This document shows positions 1 to 9,484 of a stretch of 64,000 nt of DNA, in pieces. The notes below the pieces were generated by a model. The model saw only the letters and a program-made list of their open reading frames with translations. It did no database searches and was not told where the DNA came from. Within the stretch, counting starts at the first letter, position 1. Each line of letters begins with the position of its first letter. Position numbers and translations under genes: made by a program. Source of the stretch: Hymenobacter cellulosilyticus (GTDB taxonomy: Bacteria > Bacteroidota > Bacteroidia > Cytophagales > Hymenobacteraceae); contig NZ_CP095046.1 of the NCBI RefSeq assembly GCF_022919215.1, forward strand, positions 2,780,501 to 2,844,500, read 5' to 3'.

Positions 1-817
1 CTGCTACCGGCGTGCCCGCCGGAAAACAGGCCGTGACGCAGAGCTTGGGCACTTTCTTGGAAAACGCCTTCAGGGCGGTGGGAATACCTTTCTTGAGAGC
101 CAGGGCCTTGGCCGCCGTGGCAGCAAGCTTTTTCTTGGCCGCGCTCATCGCCACCTTGCCCCCGGCTTTCAGGGCGGCCCGCACCCCGGCTTTACCTGCC
201 ATCATGCCTGCCGTGGCTGTGCCGAAGCTCAATACCCCAGCTGCTACGGAGGCCACGTCCCAGACCAGGAAAGCGGCATTCAGGGCTACGCCCATCTTGT
301 CACCAGTTTGGGCGGCATGAATAAGGTCCCGACCTGAGCCCCAAATCGGAATCAGGCCTTCGGCGAAGCTGGCCTCACCTACCGAGTTCTTTTCCTTCTC
401 TGCCGCTTCCAGCGATTCCTGGGCATCCTGCTCGACTTCTTTCAGATCCTGACTTACATCAGGTGGCAGCGGCAACTGACCCGAGGTCAGAAACTCAATC
501 TTGCCTTGTCCCACCGGGCAGTTGATGCAGGAGCGAAACAGCAGCGCCTCGGCTCCACCAACTTTAGCAGGATATGTATCCTGCCACATAGTAGGCGCGG
601 GCATACAAGGCGTTGGGGTACCACCTGCCATCTGCGTCAGCTTTTGGCAAATGACAAATGAGGGAATGTTAACCAGAGGAACTTTGTCCAGGGCATTGCC
701 AGCCATCATGCCGGCAATCTTGCTGGTGCGGGGCGTGGCTTTGAAGGGCATCGGTACCGTGCCCTGGCTACATTTCATTAAAGCCCCGGTAATGACGTAT
801 TCGAGTGGATGCGACAT
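1..817 (-). CDS. DUF4280 (PAAR-like) protein entering a HINT domain; toxin end lies off the window
   Basis: The 272 visible residues start at ATG 817, 9 bases after vgrG ends, and run off the left edge. Residues 1-110 look like DUF4280, the PAAR-like family that caps the VgrG spike: they begin MSHPLEYVITGALMKCSQG and keep several Cys residues (CSQG, ICQK, PCMP, SCINCPVG). A charged linker (residues 125-145) and an alanine/glycine-rich, partly hydrophobic stretch follow. The last nine residues, CFPAGTPVA (264-272), are the classic start of a HINT (Hedgehog/intein) domain as used in polymorphic toxins. Inference: a spike-tip effector whose HINT domain releases a C-terminal toxin, itself not visible. 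I am confident of DUF4280 and fairly sure of HINT. Confidence 0.8.
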   Translation of the reverse strand, partial: MSHPLEYVITGALMKCSQGTVPMPFKATPRTSKIAGMMAGNALDKVPLVNIPSFVICQKLTQMAGGTPTPCMPAPTMWQDTYPAKVGGAEALLFRSCINCPVGQGKIEFLTSGQLPLPPDVSQDLKEVEQDAQESLEAAEKEKNSVGEASFAEGLIPIWGSGRDLIHAAQTGDKMGVALNAAFLVWDVASVAAGVLSFGTATAGMMAGKAGVRAALKAGGKVAMSAAKKKLAATAAKALALKKGIPTALKAFSKKVPKLCVTACFPAGTPVA

Positions 818-826
818 AGGAGGGGC

Positions 827-2612
827 TTAGATTACATCTGTGTCCGAGGAAATGAGCTTGGCTTTACCACCCGCTTTCATATTCAAGTCACTGCTGATCT
901 GAGCCTGCATGTTGTTGCCGACTTGTAAGCCTAGATCTTTGCCATCCAGATCGATGTTCTTCTTAGCCGTCAGAGAGATATTCTCTTCTGCGTCGATGGA
1001 GACGTTTTTGGCGTGCATCACGATTTCGCCTTTATCTCCGGCCTCCAACGTAATAGTGCTTCCCAGCACCGTAACCGGGCCATTGCTTTTGATGGTGATG
1101 CTACCATCGCCCTTGAAGCCGACTTCGACGGCCGTGCCCTTGTTGTTGGAGTTGGAAATCAGAATGCGCTGTTCCCCCTTGGCATCGGCCATCACAAACT
1201 TGTTGCCGCCGGCCGTTTGCATCCCCTTCAGGTTATTCTGGGGGTTGGAATACTTGGCGCTCTGCTTGTTCTGGGGGTGAAACATGTTGCCCAGCACTAC
1301 CGGGAATTCGGCCAGGCTGTGCTCGTAGGCAATAAGTACCTGGGAGCCGACTTCGGGCGTAAAGAGCTGGCCTTTGCCGTCGCCGGCGTAGGGCGTGGTT
1401 ACCCGCAGCCAGCCGGTTTCGGCCTGTTTGGGCTCGTCCACGGGCCAGTAGTAGCGCGCCTTGATGCGGCCCAGCTTCTGCGGGTCGTTCAAATCGATTA
1501 CCTCGGCCAGCTCGGGCATGCCGGCCGGGGGCTGCACGTGGGGTTAGGAGCGGGGTACTCGGCGGCCTCGGGCAGGGCCGTAAACGTGTTCTGGTACTGG
1601 TCAGCCTGCACCGTGTGGCTTACTTCCACGAGGCGGTACTTGCCGTAGTCGTGCTTGCCGGTAGGCGAAACGCCCTGCACCTCAATGACTTTGCCTACCC
1701 CGAAGCCGGTGTTTTCGCCGTTGCCGTAGAAGCTCACCAAGCCGCTGACCTGGTTGGCTTTCCACTCCTTAATAGCCGTATCGAGCTGGCCCTGGTCCCG
1801 GATGTGGCGGTCGGCCTGAAACTGGGAGGGCTGGGAAAACAGGGCGTCGGATTTTTGCAGGGCAAAGGCCGCAAACGGGTTGAGTTTCCCCAGCGACTGG
1901 CTTTCCGAGGTGCCCTGGTAGGGTTTGTGCGCCAGGTAGTCGTAGCGGCCCATCTTAAACTTGGTGGGACGCAGCTCGACGGCCATAGAGAAGCCCTCGG
2001 TGCCGATGACGGTGAAGGGCAGGGCCTGGGAATCGGTAGGCTTGCCCAGGCGAATCGACTCCCCGTCGTAGTAAAACCACTCGCCGTAGGAGTCGGCCAG
2101 GCGGGAGAGGAAGGTGTAGTTGCTTTCCCCGTACTGCACCACGTACTTCACCGGCGGCTGGTGCTGGGGCTTGGGAGACTGAAAGCTGACCAGATTGCGC
2201 GGGTAGGGCTTAAGCACCTCGTTGAAGATTTCCTGCAGGCCCTGCTTCTGAAAAGTGCGGCGCTGCACGCCGTCTTCCAGCAAGTACGTGGGGCTGTAGC
2301 CGCTGAGCACGAAGCTGTTGGCAAAGTCGCCGCTGTTGGACAGGGCAATGTGGGTAATAATGCCCTTGAACACCAGCGGGGGGCGGTGGTCACAATCTGG
2401 GGCGTGAGCGTAATGGTTACCGTTTTACCGCAGTAAAGCTCGTGGGCCTGGTGGAAAAACCCGTCGGTGCGGTCTTGTTCCAATACTTCGTAGGGCACCA
2501 CAATCTGGAAAGAGTGATGCGCAAACAATTCCTGGCGGATGGCAATACTGTGATAATCAGAAAGTGACTTTCCGCCCTCCACGGTAATCTTTGCGGTTAT
2601 TGCAATGGCCAT
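827..2612 (-). CDS. vgrG: VgrG-type type VI secretion spike protein (two single-base frameshifts)
   Basis: About 595 residues once two single-base deletions are repaired: one in G6 at 2378-2383 and one in G4 at 1540-1543. The first 340 residues are the gp27/phage-D-like part. An OB-fold follows, marked by LAEVIDLNDPQKLGRIKARY. The C-terminus is a beta-helix-like needle of alternating short motifs (ITIKSNGPVTVLG, NISLTAKKNIDL). VgrG trimers form the spike that Hcp/TssD tubes push through the target membrane. The DUF4280 gene starts 9 bases downstream, the usual spike-cap arrangement. As written the frame is broken twice; the flanking frames encode contiguous VgrG sequence, so I treat it as one functional gene. 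Confidence 0.85.
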
Positions 2613-2790
2613 CGGGTAAGAATTTAAAAAGTAAGAGAATAGATAATAAGGCGGGATATAATAGCAAGCTACTATGTTCCTGCCTCGTAAAAGAACGAAT
2701 TTTTGGCTAAACGGCTGGCCGCGCCTGTTACACGGGCCAGGCAGCTAAGCCGGCCTGTGCCGGTGTAGGCCGTAAGCCCAAAGCCCAGAA

Positions 2791-3201
2791 TCAGCGGGTG
2801 AGGGCCCAGTTACTGTCCTTAGCCGACATGCCCATCGTCAGCTGGCCGGCGGCAATCTGGATGACGCAGTAGTAGGCTGAATCGTCGTCACTCAGCTCGT
2901 TGGGCTCAAATACTTCTTCGTAGGACACGCAGATGCCCTGCTCAAAAGTAAGCTCCTCGTGGGCCATAGGCTGGTCGATACCGCTGAAGGCCAGTACCCC
3001 GCTCAGTTTTTTGTGCGGGTCGGCAGCCCAGCTGATCAGCTCCTCGCCCTCGGGCACCACCAAACTCAGCGTGATAAGGCCGCTGCGCACCTTGGCCGCG
3101 GCCCGGCCCCGGGTATCGGCGCTCTGGGTAAACTCGTAGCTGCACTGCGTGACGGGAAACAGCTGCCCATTCAGGTGCAGGTTGCCATTGAAAGAAGCCA
3201 T
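2791..3201 (-). CDS. tssD: TssD (Hcp-like) type VI tube protein, stand-alone copy 2
   Basis: 136 residues, the normal size for the Bacteroidota Hcp-like family called TssD. It begins MASFNGNLHLNG and shares with its neighbours a Q...DTRGRA.AKVRSG segment, a central ELISWAADPHKKLSG motif and EELTFEQGICVSYEE. TssD hexamers stack into the inner tube of the contractile apparatus and carry effectors. It lies 27 bases after the other stand-alone TssD and 178 bases before vgrG. No signal peptide or membrane segment. Two different small TssD copies beside VgrG suggest cargo-specific tube subunits rather than the core tube, which is inference. Confidence 0.8.
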   Translation of the reverse strand: MASFNGNLHLNGQLFPVTQCSYEFTQSADTRGRAAAKVRSGLITLSLVVPEGEELISWAADPHKKLSGVLAFSGIDQPMAHEELTFEQGICVSYEEVFEPNELSDDDSAYYCVIQIAAGQLTMGMSAKDSNWALTR

Positions 3202-3228
3202 AGGAGTACGATTAGGGAACGGAGCAGC

Positions 3229-3621
3229 CTATACCGGCCATTTGTTGTCAATTTCCACCGAGCCAATCTTGAGCCGGTTGGCCGACAGCGACAGGCTCAT
3301 CGTCATGTTCTGGGCGTTCTTGGCCGCGCTGAACTCCTTGCGTAAACCCACGCAGAAAGCCTCCTCGAAGGCAATGGTTTTGCGCACGGCCCGCACGTCG
3401 GAGTGAAACACGCTGATGGAGCCGTTCATCTTCTTGGTGTCGTCCAGGGCCCAGTGGTGAAGCAGGTCGTCGGGCTGGGAGTCGAGCTCCACTTGCAGAC
3501 GCCCGCCCTGTACCTTGGCCTCGGGGCGGCCCACGGCATCAGTTCCTTGGCCAATAGACCAGCCAAAGCGCCGTACCACGTAGGTGCGGCCTTCCAGGTT
3601 TAACTCAGCGTGAAAGGACAT
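3229..3621 (-). CDS. tssD: TssD (Hcp-like) type VI tube protein, stand-alone copy 1
   Basis: 130 residues. It begins MSFHAELNLEGRTY and has the family's middle block LLHHWALDDTKKMNGSI and KTIAFEEAFCVGLRKEF, aligning with the 2791-3201 product and with the N-terminal domain of the 4743-6194 product. It is clearly diverged from both, so this is not a recent duplication. It ends in KIGSVEIDNKWPV, with a sequence between the last two strands different from that of its neighbour. It sits 88 bases after the ankyrin lipoprotein in the same minus-strand run. Role as above: tube subunit or effector carrier. Confidence 0.78.
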   Translation of the reverse strand: MSFHAELNLEGRTYVVRRFGWSIGQGTDAVGRPEAKVQGGRLQVELDSQPDDLLHHWALDDTKKMNGSISVFHSDVRAVRKTIAFEEAFCVGLRKEFSAAKNAQNMTMSLSLSANRLKIGSVEIDNKWPV

Positions 3622-3709
3622 AAGCAGAAAGGAATTTGGAAGCAGCGGCGGCTACTTTCGGGTGTAAGAATTACGGATAAGAGCGGGTAACTAACGCGCA
3701 AAAGGCGGC

Positions 3710-4738
3710 CTAAAAGCCTTCGATGCCGCCAGCCCGGGCGGGGGCCAGCTCGTACTGCAAAGCAGGACTATCGGCCGGGAGCTGGGCTCTGAGCCAGGTG
3801 CGGAAGGCGGTTTGGGCCTCTAGGCGCACCCGGAAGTTTTCAGTGCTGTTGGGAGCTGCCGCAATGCGGGACTTCCAGCGGCGGCCCTCCTCGGTTTTCA
3901 GCCACTGTTGCCGGTAGGTATCTACGGCGGCGCGCTGCCGGGCGTTGGCATCGGCCGGGTTGGGTACCGGAAACTGCACCCCCCGCTCTTCCAGCATGTG
4001 GCGCACCCGCTGCTGCCATTTATACGTGGCGCTGTTGAGGTCGGTAAGCTGGTGGTCCTGCACCAGGAAAGCCACGGTATTGCCCGAAGGGGAAGGTTTC
4101 CGGAAGTCGGCACCTTGCTCGATGAGGTAGGCCACCTGCTCAAATTGGTTGAACGTGGCCAATAAGGTTATTGGAGTGTTGCCCATCTTGTTGACCACGT
4201 TCAAATCGGCCTTATGCTCCACGAGCAGGTGCAGGGCCTTAAACTGGCGGGCATGAATGGCGTGAAACAGAGCCGCTTCGCCGTCCATAATGCTGTTCGG
4301 GTCGCCGCGGTGGTCGAGCAGAATCCGGAGCAGTTCCTCGTCTTCGGCCCCGGCTACGAGGGCCACGGGCTGCACTTTCTCCTTGCCATTGAGCAGCGAA
4401 ATCTGGTTGGGGTCGGCACCCAGGTCCAGCAGGGTCCGCACGCAGTCTTTCTGCTGGTTGGCCAGGGCAAACAGCAGCAGCGTCATACCATCGGGGCTGC
4501 TGTAGCCGAGGTTGATTTTCTGGCTGGTAACCACTTGCCGCAACGCGGCTGCGTCGCCGCGGTAAATGGCCTGGGCGGCGGGCAGCTCGGGTGCTTTGAA
4601 ATACGTTTCGGGAGACTTGGTAGGCATCGGGGTGGAAGCAGAAGACGAACGATGGGAAGGCTGGGAACAGGCTGCGGGAAGGCCGATGGAAAAAACCAGG
4701 GCCAGCAGGGGCAGGTAGCAGAGTTTCCAGCCAAACAT
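3710..4738 (-). CDS. Ankyrin-repeat lipoprotein, probable immunity protein for the TssD-lipase
   Basis: 342 residues from ATG 4738. An upstream in-frame extension is out because it would overlap the lipase and would bury the signal peptide. The N-terminus MFGWKLCYLPLLALVFSIGL followed by PAAC is a lipoprotein-type signal with Cys24, although position -3 is Pro. Residues 65-230 hold about four ankyrin repeats (DGMTLLLFALANQQ, LLDLGADPNQ, EAALFHAIHARQFKALHLL, GNTPITLLATFNQ). The C-terminal third is charged and helical. It starts 4 bases after the lipase stop, so the two are translationally coupled. Known context: T6SS lipase effectors are commonly followed by periplasmic immunity lipoproteins. 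Role is inferred from position and export signal. Confidence 0.72.
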   Translation of the reverse strand: MFGWKLCYLPLLALVFSIGLPAACSQPSHRSSSASTPMPTKSPETYFKAPELPAAQAIYRGDAAALRQVVTSQKINLGYSSPDGMTLLLFALANQQKDCVRTLLDLGADPNQISLLNGKEKVQPVALVAGAEDEELLRILLDHRGDPNSIMDGEAALFHAIHARQFKALHLLVEHKADLNVVNKMGNTPITLLATFNQFEQVAYLIEQGADFRKPSPSGNTVAFLVQDHQLTDLNSATYKWQQRVRHMLEERGVQFPVPNPADANARQRAAVDTYRQQWLKTEEGRRWKSRIAAAPNSTENFRVRLEAQTAFRTWLRAQLPADSPALQYELAPARAGGIEGF

Positions 4739-4742
4739 AGAA

Positions 4743-6194
4743 TCAGGGCCGCGTGTATTTCTGGATGGTGGCCGTATCCGCATCCTTCTCGGTTTCAATG
4801 GCCGCCACCACGTCGCCAATGGGGTGGAAGCCGGCCTTCGACAGCACGTGCGGCGTGCCGACGGACTTAGGAATAAGGCCGCCCATATGATTCTGCAGGC
4901 CGTTGAGCGGGTCGCGGTTGGAGTACACGTTGTCGATAAGACCCGGGGCAGCGGCCCGCATGGCTTCTTTGGTAATGCCAAAGGGCTTCACGGAATTCGG
5001 GTGCAGGCCGGCCGCGTTGAAAGTGTAGCCCTTGGCGCCCGTAACCACGCTGGCCGCTGCCGCCAAGCCGCCGCCCAACGAGTGCCCGGCCATATCCAGG
5101 CCGGCATCCTGCACGATGTCCAGACCGGCCCCGTACTGATCTTTCAGGTTGCGGGCCAGCTCAATGGCCTGATCGTACTGCTTGGTCGGAATGCCCAGGG
5201 CCTGGGTCAGGTCGGCTTTGATGTCGCCCCATTCGGTGGGGTTGGTGCCCCGGAAGGCCAGCACTTTCCGGTTGGGCTGCTCGAAATTGCTGTCGTAAAG
5301 AGCCGCGGCAAACCCCGTTTTCTTGTCGTCCCACACCTGCAGCGCCGCCCAGCCCTCGGGTACTTCCCCTGTGAAAGTGGGCAGCAGCAACCCGCTGGGG
5401 TCGGCGGTGGTCGTAAACTGGTAGGCGTGCTGGCTTAGCCGGGCCCGCTCCACGGCCACATTATTAAACGTGAGCCGGTCGACGGCCTTCTGCAGCAAGT
5501 TGCGGTCGGCCACAAGCGGGCTGGCGCCGGCTTCGGCTACAGCGCTGTTTGAGTTGCCGGTCAGCAAAGAGCCCAGGCGGCCAAGAGGGCCCTTGCTGGC
5601 CGGAGCTGCCGCAGGGCCCGCCACCGGACCGCCCGAGCTGATGAGCTGGTCCATGTCGGCGACCTTGTTACGGCCCGACTGCAGCAGGCGCAGGCGCTTC
5701 TGGTAGCGCTCTGCCTTGGTTTCGGCCACTTCCAGGGCCTTGGCCGCCAGATTGGCGCTGGGCACGGGCGGAGCGGCGGCGGGCAGAAAACTGCTGACAG
5801 CGGCTGGCCCGCCCGCTGAGCCCGAGCCCAGCACAAACTCCGGGGCCGTGATGGTAAGGCTGCAGGCATAAGAGCCGCCCTCGCCCCGCAGCACGTCGAA
5901 GCTTTCCTGGTAGCCTACGCACTCTGCTTCCTCGAAGTGAATGGACTCGTGGGGGCTACGCTGGCTGGTGTCGTAGAAAATGATGTGGCCGCTGAGCTTT
6001 TTGTGGAGCGTGGCGGCCCAGCTTACCAGCGTGTCGTCATCCTGGGGTACATCGAGCTGCAAAAGCAGCGGACCCTGGCGCACCCGGGCCGACACCCGGC
6101 CCCGTTCCTGGATTTGCTGTTGGAACTCCAGGGCACACCACAGCACGGGGTAAGCCTGCCCGTTGATATAGAGTTCAGCATGAAATGATGCCAT
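4743..6194 (-). CDS. TssD-lipase fusion, evolved-Hcp type VI effector
   Basis: 483 residues from ATG 6194, which gives the family start MASFHAELYING; the frame is open further upstream but without TssD similarity. Residues 1-123 are a complete TssD domain (LVSWAATLHKKLSGHI, ESIHFEEAECVGYQESF). Residues 124-230 are an Ala/Pro/Gly linker with a helical, coiled-coil-like piece (KALEVAETKAERYQKRLRLL). From about residue 240 there is an alpha/beta hydrolase of the lipase class 3 type: VLAFRGTNPTEWGDI before the nucleophile, GHSLGG with Ser372, then NVYSNRDPL (candidate Asp) and a C-terminal FHPIGD (candidate His). Inference: a tube subunit that delivers its own phospholipase. First gene of the cassette. 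Confidence 0.85.
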   Translation of the reverse strand: MASFHAELYINGQAYPVLWCALEFQQQIQERGRVSARVRQGPLLLQLDVPQDDDTLVSWAATLHKKLSGHIIFYDTSQRSPHESIHFEEAECVGYQESFDVLRGEGGSYACSLTITAPEFVLGSGSAGGPAAVSSFLPAAAPPVPSANLAAKALEVAETKAERYQKRLRLLQSGRNKVADMDQLISSGGPVAGPAAAPASKGPLGRLGSLLTGNSNSAVAEAGASPLVADRNLLQKAVDRLTFNNVAVERARLSQHAYQFTTTADPSGLLLPTFTGEVPEGWAALQVWDDKKTGFAAALYDSNFEQPNRKVLAFRGTNPTEWGDIKADLTQALGIPTKQYDQAIELARNLKDQYGAGLDIVQDAGLDMAGHSLGGGLAAAASVVTGAKGYTFNAAGLHPNSVKPFGITKEAMRAAAPGLIDNVYSNRDPLNGLQNHMGGLIPKSVGTPHVLSKAGFHPIGDVVAAIETEKDADTATIQKYTRP

Positions 6195-6539
6195 AACGAT
6201 GCGCTCTGAAAAGGTGATACTGCCGCACTGTATACGTGCGGCGCCTAGTCGTACTGATATATAACGGGGGTAATATAGTTGTAAAATTTCAGCTAGTCCG
6301 GGCAAGGGCTTTTCAACGGCCGTGCTTCAGACCTGAATTTAGGCCCAGAAGTAGACGGGAAAAAAGGGTTTTCCGAGTTTCATAACACAGATGAAGTGTT
6401 GGGTGAAAAATTTAAAAACCAGTCTTTTATCCGAGTCTACCCGAAAGCAGCCCCAGCAAAAAGACTGGTCTTGTACCTGTGTAATACGTTGGGGTAGAAA
6501 GATAAACGGGCCACTTACTTCAGCCAGCCGAGCTGTAGG
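6195..6539. other. Intergenic region, leader of the type VI cassette
   Basis: 345 bases with no supportable gene. It is less GC-rich than the coding DNA. It contains a perfect 6-bp inverted repeat CCGCAC (6223-6228) / GTGCGG (6236-6241) about 30 bases before the TssD-lipase start, which could be a leader hairpin or operator. An A/T-rich stretch at 6250-6290 (gatatataac, ggtaatatag) would suit a minus-strand promoter. The right half separates the cassette from the convergent-facing end of the subtilase gene and holds no strong terminator that I can see. Confidence 0.4.
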
Positions 6540-9345
6540 CTACTCTACTACAATCTGGCGGGAAAGAACCTGGGCCGGGCCCTGAACCTGCAGTAAGTAA
6601 ATACCCGCTGGCAACGTGCGCACGTCAAGCTCGGGGCGGGTGCCTGCTATTGCCTGCTGCCGCACCAGTTGGCCCACGCTAGTAAAGAGCCGCAGGGTGT
6701 GGAGCCCCAGCCCAGCGGGCACTTCAAGCTGGAGCTTCGTGTGCGCCGGATTCGGATAGGCCTGCCACAGCACTGCGGGCACGGCCCGGCGGGTGGGCAG
6801 CAGCAGGCGGTAGCGGCGCCCGGCCGCCTCGGCGGCGGCTTGCAAGGCCGGCAGGGTAGGAGCCCCCAGCACGGCGAAGGCCACCACGGTCGAGTCGCCG
6901 GGCGCGAGGCGGCCCAGGGCCGCGCCCACTACTTGAGACACATCGGTGCCGGTGGTGAGGCCCACGCTGCTTTGCCGGGCTTTGCTACTCAGGGTCAAAA
7001 ACTTTTCGGCGCTGCTGAATCCATCGGCCAAGCGCACGGGGTACCGACGCCGGCGTTGTTATTAATGGAGTAGCAGCTGGCTGTCCCGCCTTGCAGCAGC
7101 TTCACCCCAACGTACACCGTCGGGTTTTCCCGGTCGTAGGCGTAGCCCAAGGTCCGTACCGAGTCCCAGGCGGCGGCATTGCGGCCGGCTTCGGGCAGCA
7201 CGTCCCAGTCCATAAACAGCCCCGCGTACAGCGGCTTCAGCGTGTCGGGGTGATATTCTGCAGGTGGTATTCCACAATGGCGTAGTCCCGGTCGGCGGCA
7301 GTGGACCAGGCGTAGCCGCGCTGCCGGATGCGGAGGCCCACCGAGCCGGGGCGCTTGGTGGTAGGGACCGAGTCTTGGAACACGCCGGAGGCTTCCTGGG
7401 TAGCGCGCACCGGCTGGCGGCTCAGCTGAATCTGGCTCAGGGCGTAGAAATCCTGGTTGGCCTCGTTGCGCTCATTGCGCACCCGGTCTGCCACGCGCGT
7501 GGGCGAAGTCGCCACCAGCAGGCCGCCTTCGTAGAGCAGGGGCGCGCTGCCTTTGTAAGTCACGCTTTGCCCCAAATCGGAGCCTAAACCGTCGTAGCCC
7601 AGGTTGCCGCGGCTGGTGAGCGTGAGGTGCAGGTCGCCGGCGTCGAGCACGACATAGTCGGGGTTAAGCGTCAAGGTCAAAAACTGGTCGGTCTGGTAGC
7701 CGTTGTCGGCCGTGAGGCGGTAGCGCAGCTGGGCCCGGGTGTTGATGGGCACATTGGCCGCCACGGCCAGGCGAAAGGGCGCAGCCGAGTTGGTCGCACG
7801 GCCCAGCGTAGGCAGGGCTCCCGCCGCAAAGGTGCCCTGGCGCACCGTGAGGTAAGGCGAAAGGGAAGTCAGCGTGACGGTAAGGCCACTGACGGGCTGC
7901 AGCAGGTTCTGAACCGTTATGGCTACCTGAAGCGTGTCGTTGGGCTGGTAGGCCTGGCGGGCCGGGGCCGTTTGGGTGCTGATGATGCGGGCCTCGCGCC
8001 GGTCGGTGAAGCGCACGGCGTGGTGCACGTTGAGGCGGCCCGTACCGAGCTTGCCGCGCAAGGCCGAGTTGCCAGGCAGGGAGTACACGTCGTCGGCGGT
8101 TTGGCGCAGCTGGGCCGCTATCTGGTCGGCGGTAAACTGCGGGAAACGGGTGCGCACCAGGGCCGCCGCGCCAGCCACCAGCGGGGAAGCAAACGAGGAG
8201 CCGTTGACCGGGTAATAGTCGCTGTCGTTATTGCCCAGAATGGTCAACACCTGCTCGCCGGGGGCCGACAGCGACACGTGGTTGCTGTACGTGGCCGGGC
8301 CCGATTTCTCATCATTTGGAGCCAGGGCCGCCACCGAAACCACGTGGTCGTAGCTGGCCGGGTAGAAGTCCAGCTCCGCGTTGGTGTTGCCGGCCGCCGC
8401 CACTACTACGGCGTTGCGGTTGACAGCGGCGTAGGTAATGACGTCCTGCTCAAACTGGGAGCGGCTGCCCGGGCTGCCCCAGCTCACGTTGATTACCTGG
8501 CAGCCGTGGTCGGCGGCGTACACAATGGCCTCGAAGCCGGCGAAGCTGCCCGTGGTGGTGTTGGGGTAAATCTTGAGCGGCAGGTACTTGCACTTAAAGC
8601 CGACCCCGGCCAGGCCCACGCCGTTGTCGGGCTGGGCCACGGCGCAGCCCGTTACCAGAATGCCGTGCACGGGCTGAAACACGGCCATGTTGATAGAGGC
8701 GTCGTTGTCGTTGTCGGCTACGTCCCAGCCCCGGAAGTTATCCACGTAGCCGTCGTTGTCGTTATCGAGGCCGTCGATGGGGTCGGCGTAGTTTCTCTTG
8801 AGCTGCCCCCGCAAATCCTCGTGGCTGTAGCGCGTGCCCGTGTCGGTGATGCCGATAACGATGCTCGTGTCGCCTTGCGTAATATCCCAGGCCCGGTAGG
8901 CCTGAATGTTTTTCAGGTAAAACTGCCCGTCGGTGCGGGTCGAATCGGCCAGCGGGTCGTTGGGCTGGTAGAGCGGGGGGCGGAAGTTCAGGGGCTCGGC
9001 GTATTCCAGCACGCCGGTTTGCAGCAGCGCCCGGCAGGCCTTGGCTACTGGCACGCCCGTTTTCAAGCTTACCTGATACACCAGCTGCAGATCCACCGAG
9101 CCGGGCAGCTCAGGGCTGGCGGGCAGGGTGCGCGGAAATTTCTGGCGCAGCTTGGTCGCGCCCACCTTTTCCAGGGCTTGCTGCAGCTTGGGCAGGAGAA
9201 TCTGATCGGTGGTGCCTAAGGCCTTGAACTCGGGGCGGAGCTTGAAGACCAGGGTGCCCGGCAGCTGCGGCGCCGTCTGGCTCCAAACCGGCCGGGAACT
9301 GCTTAGCAAAGCCAGAAAAAGAAAAATATGTAGCAGTCGGGGCAT
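6540..9345 (-). CDS. Secreted subtilisin-like (S8) serine protease with T9SS sorting domain (two frameshifts)
   Basis: About 935 residues after restoring one base in G4 7247-7250 and one in G4 7038-7041. Signal peptide: MPRLLHIFLFLALLSSSRPVWSQ. Residues 24-135 form a propeptide-like part. The S8 catalytic domain carries Asp in GITDTGTRYSHEDL, His in PVHGILVTG and Ser in NGSSFASPLVAGAAAL. An Ig-like module (VAITVQNLLQPVSGLTVTL) and a further beta-rich region follow. The end is a type A T9SS sorting domain: AYPNPAHTKLQLEV, LRLFTSVGQLV, LPAGIYLLQVQG and QIVVE. Predicted to be exported by Sec and T9SS and to act outside the cell. It faces away from paaN across a 139-base intergenic region. Confidence 0.88.
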
Positions 9346-9484
9346 AAGCAGGGATTCAACGGTACGCGGTTACGTACGTAAATTTAGCTTCCGGCAGGGG
9401 TAGTTGCCGAGCTTGGCTGTTACTTTTCGACCAACCCGGCCAATTACGCCCTCAATCCTCGTTCCTTCTCTTTTCCAAGTTTTT

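Noticed and set aside
4739..4981. Longer N-terminus for the ankyrin lipoprotein (start at 4981)
   Set aside because: It would overlap the lipase gene's 3' end by 240 bases, has Arg/Pro-rich shadow-type sequence and hides the export signal at 4738.
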